Assembly: GCA_036311565.1 (NCBI GenBank)
Contig: JAXJPR010000054.1
Coordinates: forward strand, 1 to 64,000
DNA length: 64,000 nucleotides
Source: Fimousia sp036311565
GTDB lineage: Bacteria > Bacillota > Clostridia > Lachnospirales > Lachnospiraceae
Direction of reading: 5' to 3'
Position 1 is the stretch's first letter, and the number at the start of each line of letters is the position of its first letter. The position numbers and the translations under genes were made by a program. Positions 16,907 through 24,970 of this stretch are shown here, piece after piece. Under the pieces are notes generated by a model, which did not search any database, was not told where the DNA came from, and was given only the letters and a program-made list of their open reading frames with translations.

Positions 16907-18055
16907 ATGGAGTATTTGTATCCAGATTATTATAAAAAATTCCAATGCATTGCATCGAAATGTGAAGATACCTGTTGTGCAGGCTGGCAAATTGCAATTG
17001 ATGAACGTTCTTTGAAAAAATATAAGAATGTAAAAGGGGTATTTGGAAACCGACTGAAGAACTGTATCAATTGGAAAGAGCAGGTATTTGAACAAAGTTA
17101 TCATCGTTGTGCTTTTTTAAATGAATTAAATTTATGTGATCTTTATTTAGAGCTGGGGGAAGACGCATTATGCAAAACGTGCAAACGTTATCCAAGGCAT
17201 ATAGAAGAATTTGAAAACTTACGTGAGATTATGCTGTCCCTTTCTTGTCCAGAAGCTTGTAGATTAATTTTGGGAAATAAAAATCCAACTAAATTTTTCA
17301 GAATGGAGAAGAAAACGCAATATGAAGAATATGAATGCTTTGATTTTTTGTTTTTTACAAAACTTGAAGATGGAAGAGAGTTTTTATTTTCATTAATAAC
17401 GAGAGAAGATTTGGATTTTTCTGTGAAAATGGCGATTGCACTTTCATTTGCTCATGATTTTCAGAGGAGAATTCAAAACGACCAGCTATTTGAAGTGGAT
17501 GATCTTTTGATAAAGTATCAGAAAGAATCTATGCCAGACATATTGCAGGAAAAATTTCTTCATTTTACAGGTGACTATAATGAAAAGATGGGATGGCTTC
17601 ATTTGGTTATTCAGGAGTATAAAAAACTGGAACCATTAGAAACAGAATGGTTTATACGACTGGATAAAGGACTAGAGATATTAGGTGACTTAGAAAGTGC
17701 ATCTTATTCTCAAAAAAAGAAACAATTTTTAAAAGATTATTCTAATATGGATAAAGAACTGGAACAGGTATTTATTACATTATTATATACATACTTTTTG
17801 GGAGCAGTCTATGATTATGATGTTCTGACCAAAGTAAAATTTATTGTTATAAGTGTGATTCTAATCCGTGAATTGGATTTTGCCTGCTGGTTAGAAAATG
17901 AATCAACTTTTACATTCCGCGATCAGGTGGAGATTGTGCATAAGTATTCAAAGGAAATTGAACATTCAGATACAAACCTGGAACGATTGGGAAAATCATT
18001 AAAAACCCTTTCTCAGTTTCATATCTATCAAATGTTGATGGGCATTTTTAGTTAA
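16907..18055 (+). CDS. FliB-family (flagellin lysine-N-methylase-like) protein
   Basis: The 382-residue protein matches the FliB family. The N-terminus has a dense cysteine pattern: CIASKCEDTCCAGWQIAID, then CAFLNELNLCDLY, CKTCKRYPR and SCPEACR, within the first 125 residues. This probably holds a metal or Fe-S site. FliB in Salmonella methylates flagellin lysines. No flagellar genes are near, and many non-motile Clostridia carry such homologues, so the substrate here is open. RBS AAAGGAG precedes the ATG; a terminator follows. Confidence 0.8.
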   Translation: MEYLYPDYYKKFQCIASKCEDTCCAGWQIAIDERSLKKYKNVKGVFGNRLKNCINWKEQVFEQSYHRCAFLNELNLCDLYLELGEDALCKTCKRYPRHIEEFENLREIMLSLSCPEACRLILGNKNPTKFFRMEKKTQYEEYECFDFLFFTKLEDGREFLFSLITREDLDFSVKMAIALSFAHDFQRRIQNDQLFEVDDLLIKYQKESMPDILQEKFLHFTGDYNEKMGWLHLVIQEYKKLEPLETEWFIRLDKGLEILGDLESASYSQKKKQFLKDYSNMDKELEQVFITLLYTYFLGAVYDYDVLTKVKFIVISVILIRELDFACWLENESTFTFRDQVEIVHKYSKEIEHSDTNLERLGKSLKTLSQFHIYQMLMGIFS

Positions 18056-18066
18056 TATAAATATGT

Positions 18067-18102
18067 AAGGCTCTGCAGTCACAGCTGCAGAGCTTCTTTT
18101 TG
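18067..18102 (+). terminator. Rho-independent terminator
   Basis: GCTCTGCAG (18070-18078), loop TCACAG, CTGCAGAGC (18085-18093), then TTCTTTTT. Confidence 0.88.
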
Positions 18103-18239
18103 TAAAGTATGTAAATTTTATGTAATAAAAAGAATTTAAAAATTTACGATTTTTAACGTTGATAAGATGGATAGAGTAAATGGTGACTGTTATAGTTTAT
18201 TAACAACAATTACTTATGAGATAGATGAAGGATATAAAA

Positions 18240-18896
18240 ATGGGGAAACATTCATTCATTGATGAAGAAGATTATGAAGCTTATCAAAATATGGAAGAGA
18301 AGTTCCAAAATTTAAAATACCGCATAAAATGTAAAATGGCAGTTGATTTGATGGTTTCAAAGATCAATATGATTGGTACTCAATTATCTGAAAAGAGAAA
18401 CCGGGTAGTAATCGAAAATGTTACTTATCGCTTTAAATCAGCAGAAAGTATATATAAAAAACTAAAGAAAAAAGGATGCTGCATTTCATTTGATCATGCG
18501 TTAGAACGATGTAATGATATTATTGGCATACGAGTGACATGTCATTTTATTGATGATGTATATGAAATTGCGAAACGATTAAAATCGCATGGTGATTTAG
18601 AAATCATAAAAGAGAAGGATTATATACAAAAACCAAAGGAAAACGGATATATGAGCCTTCATTTGATTTTAAATGTTCCAGTATACTCATCAGAAAAATG
18701 TGAACAAAAAAAGGTAGAGGTACAAATTCGTACCGTAGCAATGGATTTTTGGAGTGTACTGGATTATCAGCTCTTATATAAAAAGAATGTAAATGATGTA
18801 AAAGAAATTGAGGATGAGCTTCGTTATTACTCAAATGTAATTTGGAAATTAGATAAAAATATGCTGCGCATTCGAAAAAAAATTGAGAAGTTATAG
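18240..18896 (+). CDS. Small alarmone synthetase (RelQ-like (p)ppGpp synthetase)
   Basis: This 218-residue protein is a single RelA/SpoT synthetase domain. Motifs: RFKSAESI (64-71), NDIIGIRV (92-99), KDYIQKPKENGYMSLH (126-141, nucleotide-binding G-loop region) and VEVQIRTVAMDFW (159-171, catalytic Glu). It would pyrophosphorylate GTP/GDP with ATP. It lacks hydrolase, TGS and ACT domains. I prefer ATG 18240, which has GAAGGA at good spacing, over 18225, which has none. A small membrane protein and a UDG-like/pseudo-HD fusion follow on the same strand. Confidence 0.88.
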   Translation: MGKHSFIDEEDYEAYQNMEEKFQNLKYRIKCKMAVDLMVSKINMIGTQLSEKRNRVVIENVTYRFKSAESIYKKLKKKGCCISFDHALERCNDIIGIRVTCHFIDDVYEIAKRLKSHGDLEIIKEKDYIQKPKENGYMSLHLILNVPVYSSEKCEQKKVEVQIRTVAMDFWSVLDYQLLYKKNVNDVKEIEDELRYYSNVIWKLDKNMLRIRKKIEKL

Positions 18897-18906
18897 AAAG
18901 GACAGA

Positions 18907-19161
18907 ATGAAGATGCATAAATGGGATATTCTGAATCGAAAAGATTATAATAATGTGGTACCATATCGATTACAAATGCTGATTCATGTGGTGATCTGGT
19001 TTTTGGCTGGTGCGGTGGTTGCTCATGTCATACAGGCAATAATTCATATAGCAGGATTTTCGTTTCAAATTGATTGGATAGGAATGGCATCGTTTTTTGC
19101 AATTGTATTTGGATATATTGGGTGGATTTTAAGAAAAATTAGTACAAACAACAAAGAATAG
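18907..19161 (+). CDS. Small two-segment membrane protein, unknown
   Basis: An 84-residue protein starting 10 nt after the alarmone synthetase stop. It has two hydrophobic stretches: about 18-44 (MLIHVVIWFLAGAVVAHVIQAIIHI) and about 54-74. There is a short basic tail. AAAGGA lies 4 nt before ATG 18907 and 10 nt before ATG 18913, so either could be the start. I do not recognise the family. Its placement argues for cotranscription with the synthetase. Confidence 0.65.
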   Translation: MKMHKWDILNRKDYNNVVPYRLQMLIHVVIWFLAGAVVAHVIQAIIHIAGFSFQIDWIGMASFFAIVFGYIGWILRKISTNNKE

Positions 19162-19261
19162 TAAAAATCCTCTAGAAATTTAGTTAATTTTACTATATAA
19201 TAAATAAAGAAAATTTTACAAATGGTTATTATTTAGTGACTTAACTAGGGGGAATTGTAAC

Positions 19262-20593
19262 TTGGATTATACAATGGGTGTAATTTATGGATTACAAAAA
19301 TATTCAAGTTCAGACACAGTTGACAATATTTATCAGGAACCATTAAAAGCAAAGAATCTTGATGTTTATTTGACTACAATTAAAAGTATGAATCCAAAAG
19401 CTATTTTACTGGGAGTTTCTCCTGTTTTTCGCGGTGGAAGGAAAACAGGGATTCCTTTTACTGATGAATATTATGTAAGTAATGAAAATATTTCTTTATT
19501 ACAACAAAAAGATGATCTTGGATATGTAATCATGAATAATGAGGAGCAAAAAATAGAAAAAGAGCGTGTCTCTGGAATTGTCTGGAGCGGATTAGAAGCA
19601 GAGATGGAGAATATTTTGTTGTGGAACATCTTTCCTTTTTATGTGCATGAAAAAGGAGCATACGCATGCAGAAGAGATCTTACGGAACAAGAAAAAGAGG
19701 AAGGGTATCATTTTTTGAAGATGGTATTAAAAGAATTCCCATCGATTCATATGATTTTAATTGCAGGCGATGCAACGTTGGATATTATTGAGAAGCATGC
19801 GGAATTAAAAGAAAAATATGAGATTTTCAATGTTGGACATCCGAATCTTGGAGCAAAAGCAGCATTTATTGCCCGCGTAAAAAAGGCGATTGAATTTAAG
19901 CAGCATATTTTTGTAGAGGAAGAATCAAAAGAAGAACAAGCAATTGCGTATGAATACCGTAGAAGATGGGCAGATACAGATCAATGCGGAAATTATTATT
20001 GCAGAGTTTTGAATAAAATTGTTTCGCATGAAATGGCAGAATATTGTAAAATTTGTCCATGTAATCTTGGAGAAAAGCTGTATTGTGGTTATTATGATTT
20101 TTATCGTAAATACAATGAGGACAATCTTTTGGCAGTTAAGAAAAGATATGATATGCTGATTTTGGCCAATCTGATTCCGTTGTTCCCTGATTATAAAATC
20201 AGAATGGGAAAAGAGGATCTTTTGATTGAACAGGCATTTCAGTTTGCAGCTAATGTATACCGTGATCATATTTGCCTGGAGACGAACATACCATATATCA
20301 TACATTTGATGGAAATTGTACATTCATTGAAACCATATATTGAAAAGTTAAATGTTGATAATCCGGAAGAAGTCATTGTGGCAGTCATTTTTTATAATAT
20401 GCTTCATAATACAAAAGTTGCGCCAGGAAAAATTGCAATGGAGTTTGGAGAGTATACGTTATCTTTGTTGGACGAAACAGCAGAGGGACATCATGAACGA
20501 TTGGGAGAAATTATTTGTCAATTGGAAGAAATGAAAATTCCTAAAAGAGAAATGGAACTATTTAAGAAAATTTTTAGAATTGATTATGTGTAG
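19262..20593 (+). CDS. Uracil-DNA-glycosylase-like domain fused to a degenerate SpoT-type HD domain
   Basis: The 443-residue protein has three parts. Residues 1-215 resemble a UDG-superfamily domain: ILLGVSPVFRGGRKTGIPFTD (48-68), LLWNIFPFYVHEKG (119-132), IAGDAT (167-172) and GHPNLGAK (192-199). Residues 235-280 hold six Cys (242, 247, 262, 265, 267, 275), a possible metal site. Residues 320-405 follow the (p)ppGpp hydrolase HD pattern: H336, NIPYIIH (H348), then FYNMLHNTKV where the catalytic HD and ED are replaced by Tyr-Asn and His-Asn, then EFG. So it looks like an inactive hydrolase fold. The TTG start follows AGGGGGA. A weak promoter (TATAAT 19196) lies upstream. Function not assigned. 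Confidence 0.65.
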   Translation: MDYTMGVIYGLQKYSSSDTVDNIYQEPLKAKNLDVYLTTIKSMNPKAILLGVSPVFRGGRKTGIPFTDEYYVSNENISLLQQKDDLGYVIMNNEEQKIEKERVSGIVWSGLEAEMENILLWNIFPFYVHEKGAYACRRDLTEQEKEEGYHFLKMVLKEFPSIHMILIAGDATLDIIEKHAELKEKYEIFNVGHPNLGAKAAFIARVKKAIEFKQHIFVEEESKEEQAIAYEYRRRWADTDQCGNYYCRVLNKIVSHEMAEYCKICPCNLGEKLYCGYYDFYRKYNEDNLLAVKKRYDMLILANLIPLFPDYKIRMGKEDLLIEQAFQFAANVYRDHICLETNIPYIIHLMEIVHSLKPYIEKLNVDNPEEVIVAVIFYNMLHNTKVAPGKIAMEFGEYTLSLLDETAEGHHERLGEIICQLEEMKIPKREMELFKKIFRIDYV

Positions 20594-20600
20594 TGATAAG

Positions 20601-20646
20601 GGAAAGGCAGAAGCATATTTTTTTATGCATCAGCCTTTTCTTTTTT
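20601..20646 (+). terminator. Rho-independent terminator
   Basis: Arms about 20603-20617 (AAAGGCAGAAGCATA) and 20624-20638 (TATGCATCAGCCTTT) with one mismatch, then a T-tract. Confidence 0.85.
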
Positions 20647-20680
20647 CGGTTATTTATTATATTTTAAAGGAGCAAGCATC

Positions 20681-21178
20681 ATGAAATACTGTGTAGAATG
20701 TGGAAACAAATTAATATTAAGAAAATTAGATGGGGAAGGAATGATACCATTTTGTACAGCATGTGCACAATATCGTTTTCCAATTTTCAATACTGCCTGT
20801 AGTATGGTAGTGTTAAATCCGGACAAAGACAAAATTTTATTGATTCAGCAATATGGCAGAGAGTTTTATATCTTGGTAGCTGGATATGTGAATAAAGGAG
20901 AGTGCGCCGAAGAAACAGTGTGCCGTGAAGTTAAGGAAGAAATGGGACTTCATGTAATGGAATGTGGATTTAATAAAAGTAAGTATTATGCGAAAAGTAA
21001 TACGCTAATGCTAAATTTTTATTGTGTAGTTGACAGTGAGGACTTGAGTGGCATGACGAACGAAGTAGATCGGGCTGACTGGTTTTGTTTTGAGGAAGCA
21101 AAGGAACAAATTCGGGATGGTTCTCTGGCAGAAGAATTTCTACTTGAATTTTTAAATAAATATCATAAAGATATTTAA
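20681..21178 (+). CDS. Nudix hydrolase with zinc ribbon (NudC-like)
   Basis: The 165-residue protein has an N-terminal zinc ribbon (CVEC...CTAC) and a Nudix fold with the complete box GX5EX7REVXEEXG (GYVNKGE through REVKEEMGL, about 68-90). The arrangement matches short NADH-pyrophosphatase-like proteins that hydrolyse nucleoside diphosphate-linked metabolites. It lacks the NudC SQPWPFPxS motif, so NAD specificity is not supported. AAAGGAG precedes the ATG. Confidence 0.88.
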   Translation: MKYCVECGNKLILRKLDGEGMIPFCTACAQYRFPIFNTACSMVVLNPDKDKILLIQQYGREFYILVAGYVNKGECAEETVCREVKEEMGLHVMECGFNKSKYYAKSNTLMLNFYCVVDSEDLSGMTNEVDRADWFCFEEAKEQIRDGSLAEEFLLEFLNKYHKDI

Positions 21179-21202
21179 TAAAAAAGGATTTTGGCAGTGA
21201 TA

Positions 21203-21244
21203 TTCCCTCTTTACTGGACAAAGCCAGTAGAGGGGGACTTTTTA
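21203..21244 (+). terminator. Rho-independent terminator of Nudix gene
   Basis: CCCTCTTTACTGG (21205-21217) and CCAGTAGAGGGG (21224-21235) pair with one bulged base, followed by CTTTTTA. Confidence 0.85.
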
Positions 21245-21647
21245 TCCGCTATGATTATAAATTCAAGAAAAAATGTGCTGAAATGTATAGGCAAGGCACC
21301 TATCCAAAGAATCCCAAAATGAAATAAGACCTACACCACTTATTATTATGAAATAAACAAAGTGGATGTTGTGGCAGACGTATCTCAATTTAATTTCCCC
21401 TGGGCAAATGTTACATATCGCCAATCCTGGATATGAATACAAATGAAGTTGTCTCATATGATTTGTTACTGCATCCAAATTTGGCTTAAATCCATCGCAT
21501 GCTTGATTGTTCCTTTGAGAAATTCCTATGTGTTAGCAGGTTGATTTTCCATTCGGATCAGGAATGGCAGTATCAGCATGAATATTTTAGAAACAAACAA
21601 AATGGATGACTCCTGTAAAATACAGGGAAGCATCCATGTATGTCTAG
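21244..21647 (+). mobile_element. Decayed IS3-family transposase remnant
   Basis: This stretch reads as pieces of an IS3-type transposase in shifting frames. 21250-21324 gives YDYKFKKKCAEMYRQGTYP (orfA N-terminus). About 21371-21420 gives ADVSQFNFPW, and 21415-21486 gives SPILDMNTNEVVSYDL and LHPNL (orfB catalytic core). 21541 onward gives LIFHSDQEWQYQHEYF (second catalytic Asp). 21597-21647 gives TKWMTPVKYREASMYV and stop (orfB C-terminus). The catalytic Glu region is deleted and there are several frameshifts. No terminal repeats are clear. It is a dead relic, and it fills most of the 533-nt gap between genes. Confidence 0.85.
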
Positions 21648-21711
21648 TTTAAATCAATGTGTCCAGGAAACTGGGTACATATCACAGTCAGGATCCTTTT
21701 GATTTTTTGTA

Positions 21712-22629
21712 TTATTTTGATAATATTTCTTCTTTTCGATTTAGTAGATCGTCGCTGAATAGGGCTTTTTCTAAAACATCTTCACCAAGACGTTCGATGA
21801 CCATTCCCAGGCGCTCTTTGCCATCAGCATTTTCCTTAAACCATAACATTGTCTTTTCCAATAATGGGAAGATTTCATCATAACAGACTAATTTAGACAA
21901 CTTTGTTCCCATTCGTGTTTTCTTTCCCCAAGTTCCACCAACATAAATCTGATATATAGTTTCGCTTTCATGGGCCACTGCGTGAAATGGACATTTTCCT
22001 GTACATACACCACAGGCTAGGCATTTGGACTCATCAATATGCATCTTCTGGTCAATCATGGTAATTGCTTTTGATGGACAGTTGACTTCGCATTGGCATT
22101 TTTTGCATCCCTTACAAAGGGCTTCCTGATACTGAGGTATTTTATGACCTTCAATACCAAAATCATTGAGTGCTGGCTTTAAGCAGCTGTTTGGACAGCC
22201 GCCCACTGCAATTTTAAATTTATGCGGAAGTTTTACATCGCTCCAACCAAGATAGTAATCTTCATGAATTTTTTTTGCCAGAGCCTGTGTATCATAATTA
22301 CCGTAAACACAAGTGGTTCCTTTACAAGCAGTTACCGGACGAATTTTAGCTCCAGTTCCTCCAAAATATAGATTATGTTCTGCTGCATAAGCTTTTGCTG
22401 CTGGAATCTGATCATATGGAATACCTACGATTTCTGCACATAATCGAGTAGTAAAAGCGATTGTTCCATTTCCGAATTTTTTAGAAATTTCAGAAATTGT
22501 TGCCAGATCTTTACAGGAAAAAGTAGTTCCTTTCGGAACGATGCGTCCAGAAAAGAGCTCTGTATTCCTGTTAATTAAAAATCCTTGAGCTTTTACATCA
22601 TTAATCTGCTGTTTTGTTATTTTTACCAT
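21712..22629 (-). CDS. Siroheme/4Fe-4S sulfite or nitrite reductase-like protein with ferredoxin domain
   Basis: The 305-residue protein has a half-size nitrite/sulfite reductase body with CKGTTC and GGCPNSC (about 101-106 and 144-150), the cysteines that hold the 4Fe-4S-siroheme pair. A two-cluster ferredoxin domain is inserted at about 175-225 (LCKGCKKCQCEVNCP and CLACGVCTGKCPF). It resembles clostridial AsrC/Fsr-like small reductases. The first pair is CX4C rather than the more usual CX5C. The start MVKITKQ follows AAAGGAG; an upstream ATG overlaps that site and is rejected. No AsrA/B partners are adjacent, so the substrate is open. Confidence 0.8.
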   Translation of the reverse strand: MVKITKQQINDVKAQGFLINRNTELFSGRIVPKGTTFSCKDLATISEISKKFGNGTIAFTTRLCAEIVGIPYDQIPAAKAYAAEHNLYFGGTGAKIRPVTACKGTTCVYGNYDTQALAKKIHEDYYLGWSDVKLPHKFKIAVGGCPNSCLKPALNDFGIEGHKIPQYQEALCKGCKKCQCEVNCPSKAITMIDQKMHIDESKCLACGVCTGKCPFHAVAHESETIYQIYVGGTWGKKTRMGTKLSKLVCYDEIFPLLEKTMLWFKENADGKERLGMVIERLGEDVLEKALFSDDLLNRKEEILSK

Positions 22630-22788
22630 AGAAACTATTCTCCTTTTAATCAATCACAATATCATCTTTAGATATATTAAAATTATTATACATAAAAAAA
22701 GAAAAAAAGCAAATGAAGGTGCTATGTTCTGTCGGATCTATTATGGTAAAATAAGAATATAAAGAATCGTAGCATCAAGGATGTGTGC

Positions 22789-22818
22789 TTGACTTTCGGG
22801 GCGAATCTTATATATAAT
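22789..22818 (+). promoter_or_regulatory. Promoter of hom
   Basis: TTGACT (22789-22794), 18-nt spacer, TATAAT (22813-22818), about 65 nt before the ATG. The leader has a small hairpin (GCTTTCT/AGAAAGC) but no terminator. Confidence 0.65.
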
Positions 22819-22884
22819 CTTACCATAAGTGCAAGGCTTTCTTTTATAGAAAGCATGTTATAAAAAATATCAGGAGGTTTTACT

Positions 22885-24171
22885 ATGGATAAAAAAGAAA
22901 CCATTCAATTGGCTGTCTTAGGAGCAGGTACAGTAGGTACTGGTGTGTATAAAGTAGTTCAAAATTTAAAAGAAGACATGCCTCATAAGATTGGCGGAAA
23001 TTTAGTGATTTCTAAAATTCTTGTAAGAGATGCATCAAAAGAAAGAGAAGGAATTGATGCGTCGCTGTTGACTGATAACTGGAAAGAAATTATTGATAAT
23101 AAAGAAATTGACATTATTGTGGAAGTGATGGGTGGAATTGAACCTGCAAAAACTTATATTTCTGAATCTTTAAAAGCTGGAAAAAATGTTGTAACTGCCA
23201 ATAAAGATTTAATGGCGGAATATGGAAAAGAACTATTGGATCTGGCAGAAGAAAATGGCTGTGATTTGATGTTCGAGGCGTCTGTAGCTGGTGGAATTCC
23301 AATTCTGCATCCACTTAAACACTGCCTTTCTGGAAATCATCTGACAGAAGTCACAGGTATTATAAACGGGACTACTAACTTTATTCTAAGTAAAATGACA
23401 GATGAAGGAGTAGGCTTTGAAGAAACCTTAAAACTTGCCCAGGATCTAGGATATGCGGAAGCAGATCCAACAGCAGATGTGGAAGGCCTGGATGCAGCAA
23501 GAAAAGTAGCTATTATGGCTTCGATTGCATTTAACTCCAGAGTTACCTTTGAAGATGTATATACAGAAGGAATCACAGAAATTACTGCCAGAGATATTGA
23601 ATATGCCAAAGATATGGATTGTGTCATTAAGCTTCTTGGAGTTGCCAAGAACACAGAGGAAGGAATTGAAGTCCGTGTACATCCAATGCTAATTGACAGA
23701 CATCATCCATTGGCTTCTGTAAATGATTCTTTTAATGCAGTATTTGTACGTGGAGATGCTGTCGATGATGCTATGTTTTACGGACGTGGTGCGGGAGAAC
23801 TGCCAACTGCCAGTGCAGTAGTAGGAGATGTGATTGAAGTGGCCCGCAATATTCAAAATCATTGCACTGGCCAGATTGCATGTACCTGTTATAAAACTAT
23901 TCCAATAAAACCAATGTCTGAGATAGAAAGCCGTTATTTTGTGAGATTACGTGTAGAAGACAGAGCTGGGACTCTGGCAAGTATTGCCAGTGTTTTTGGC
24001 AATAATCATGTAAGTATTGAAAAAATTGTTCAGAAAAATAAACGTGATGATTTTGCGGAAATTGTAGTGATCACAGATGAAGTAAAGGAAAAAGATATTA
24101 CCAATTCACTTACCATCTTAAAGACGATGCCACTGGTTGGAAAAATTTCAAACGTAATACGCGTATACTAG
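22885..24171 (+). CDS. hom: Homoserine dehydrogenase
   Basis: The 428-residue enzyme reduces aspartate semialdehyde to homoserine on the way to threonine and methionine. It has an N-terminal NAD(P) motif (LGAGTVGTGVY), the substrate-domain signature GIINGTTNFILSKM (about 158-171) with the downstream AEADPTADVEG, and a C-terminal ACT domain (about 350-428) for threonine feedback. AGGAGG precedes the ATG. It stands alone, without thrB or thrC. Confidence 0.95.
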   Translation: MDKKETIQLAVLGAGTVGTGVYKVVQNLKEDMPHKIGGNLVISKILVRDASKEREGIDASLLTDNWKEIIDNKEIDIIVEVMGGIEPAKTYISESLKAGKNVVTANKDLMAEYGKELLDLAEENGCDLMFEASVAGGIPILHPLKHCLSGNHLTEVTGIINGTTNFILSKMTDEGVGFEETLKLAQDLGYAEADPTADVEGLDAARKVAIMASIAFNSRVTFEDVYTEGITEITARDIEYAKDMDCVIKLLGVAKNTEEGIEVRVHPMLIDRHHPLASVNDSFNAVFVRGDAVDDAMFYGRGAGELPTASAVVGDVIEVARNIQNHCTGQIACTCYKTIPIKPMSEIESRYFVRLRVEDRAGTLASIASVFGNNHVSIEKIVQKNKRDDFAEIVVITDEVKEKDITNSLTILKTMPLVGKISNVIRVY

Positions 24172-24188
24172 ATTGTTGTCTTTGTTTG

Positions 24189-24197
24189 TGGTATAAT
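24189..24197 (+). promoter_or_regulatory. Extended -10 promoter of pyrH-frr
   Basis: TGG plus TATAAT (24189-24197) forms an extended -10 box; no good -35 is seen. Confidence 0.55.
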
Positions 24198-24228
24198 CGA
24201 AGAATAATGAATCTATATGAGGTGTAAG

Positions 24229-24942
24229 ATGAAAGATATAAAAGACATGAAGAGAATCCTCTTAAAATTAAGTGGTGAAGCGTTAGCAGGACCAAACAAA
24301 CGAGGATTTGATGAAGCAACATGTATGGAAGTTGCAAGACAGATTAAAGAAGTAGTTGATTCAGGAGTGCAGGTTGCCATTGTAATTGGTGGAGGGAATT
24401 TCTGGAGAGGAAGAACAAGTGAAAATATGGACCGTACGAAAGCAGATCAGATAGGAATGCTGGCAACGGTAATGAATTGTATTTATGTTGCTGATATGTG
24501 TCGTCAGACAGGATTGAAGACAAAAGTATATACACCATTTGTATGTGGTTCTTTTGCAGAAGTATTTTCAAAAGATGCTGCGGTAGAGCAACTAAATCAG
24601 GGAACTGTTACCTTCTTTGCCGGAGGAACGGGACATCCATATTTTTCCACAGATACTGCAACTGCACTTCGTGCAATAGAAATTGAAGCAGATGCGATAC
24701 TGCTTGCAAAAGCTATTGATGGTGTTTACGACAGTGATCCAAAATTAAATCCAGATGCTGTAAAATACGATACGATTACTTTAGATGAAGTACTGGAACA
24801 GAAATTAGCAGTTATTGATTTAACAGCCACGATTATGTGTCTGGAAAATAAAATGCCACTTGCAGTGTTTGGACTGAACGAAGAAAATAGTATTGTAAAT
24901 ACATTTAACGGAAAGTTCAATGGAACTTATGTTGATGCATAG
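24229..24942 (+). CDS. pyrH: UMP kinase
   Basis: The 237-residue amino-acid-kinase-fold enzyme phosphorylates UMP to UDP. Motifs: LLKLSGEALAG at the N-terminus, VIGGGNFWRGR (about 49-59), FFAGGTGHPYFSTDTA (about 129-144). I chose ATG 24229, which has GAGGTG just upstream, over 24217, which overlaps that site. The usual pyrH-frr pair follows; the frr ribosome site lies in the 28-nt gap. Confidence 0.95.
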   Translation: MKDIKDMKRILLKLSGEALAGPNKRGFDEATCMEVARQIKEVVDSGVQVAIVIGGGNFWRGRTSENMDRTKADQIGMLATVMNCIYVADMCRQTGLKTKVYTPFVCGSFAEVFSKDAAVEQLNQGTVTFFAGGTGHPYFSTDTATALRAIEIEADAILLAKAIDGVYDSDPKLNPDAVKYDTITLDEVLEQKLAVIDLTATIMCLENKMPLAVFGLNEENSIVNTFNGKFNGTYVDA

Positions 24943-24970
24943 AGAAATTGAAAATACAGGAGGACATAAC

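Noticed and set aside
22730..22884. hom leader considered for a T-box or threonine attenuator
   Set aside because: No T-box GGUGG-type motif, no terminator hairpin with a U-tract and no Thr-rich leader peptide.
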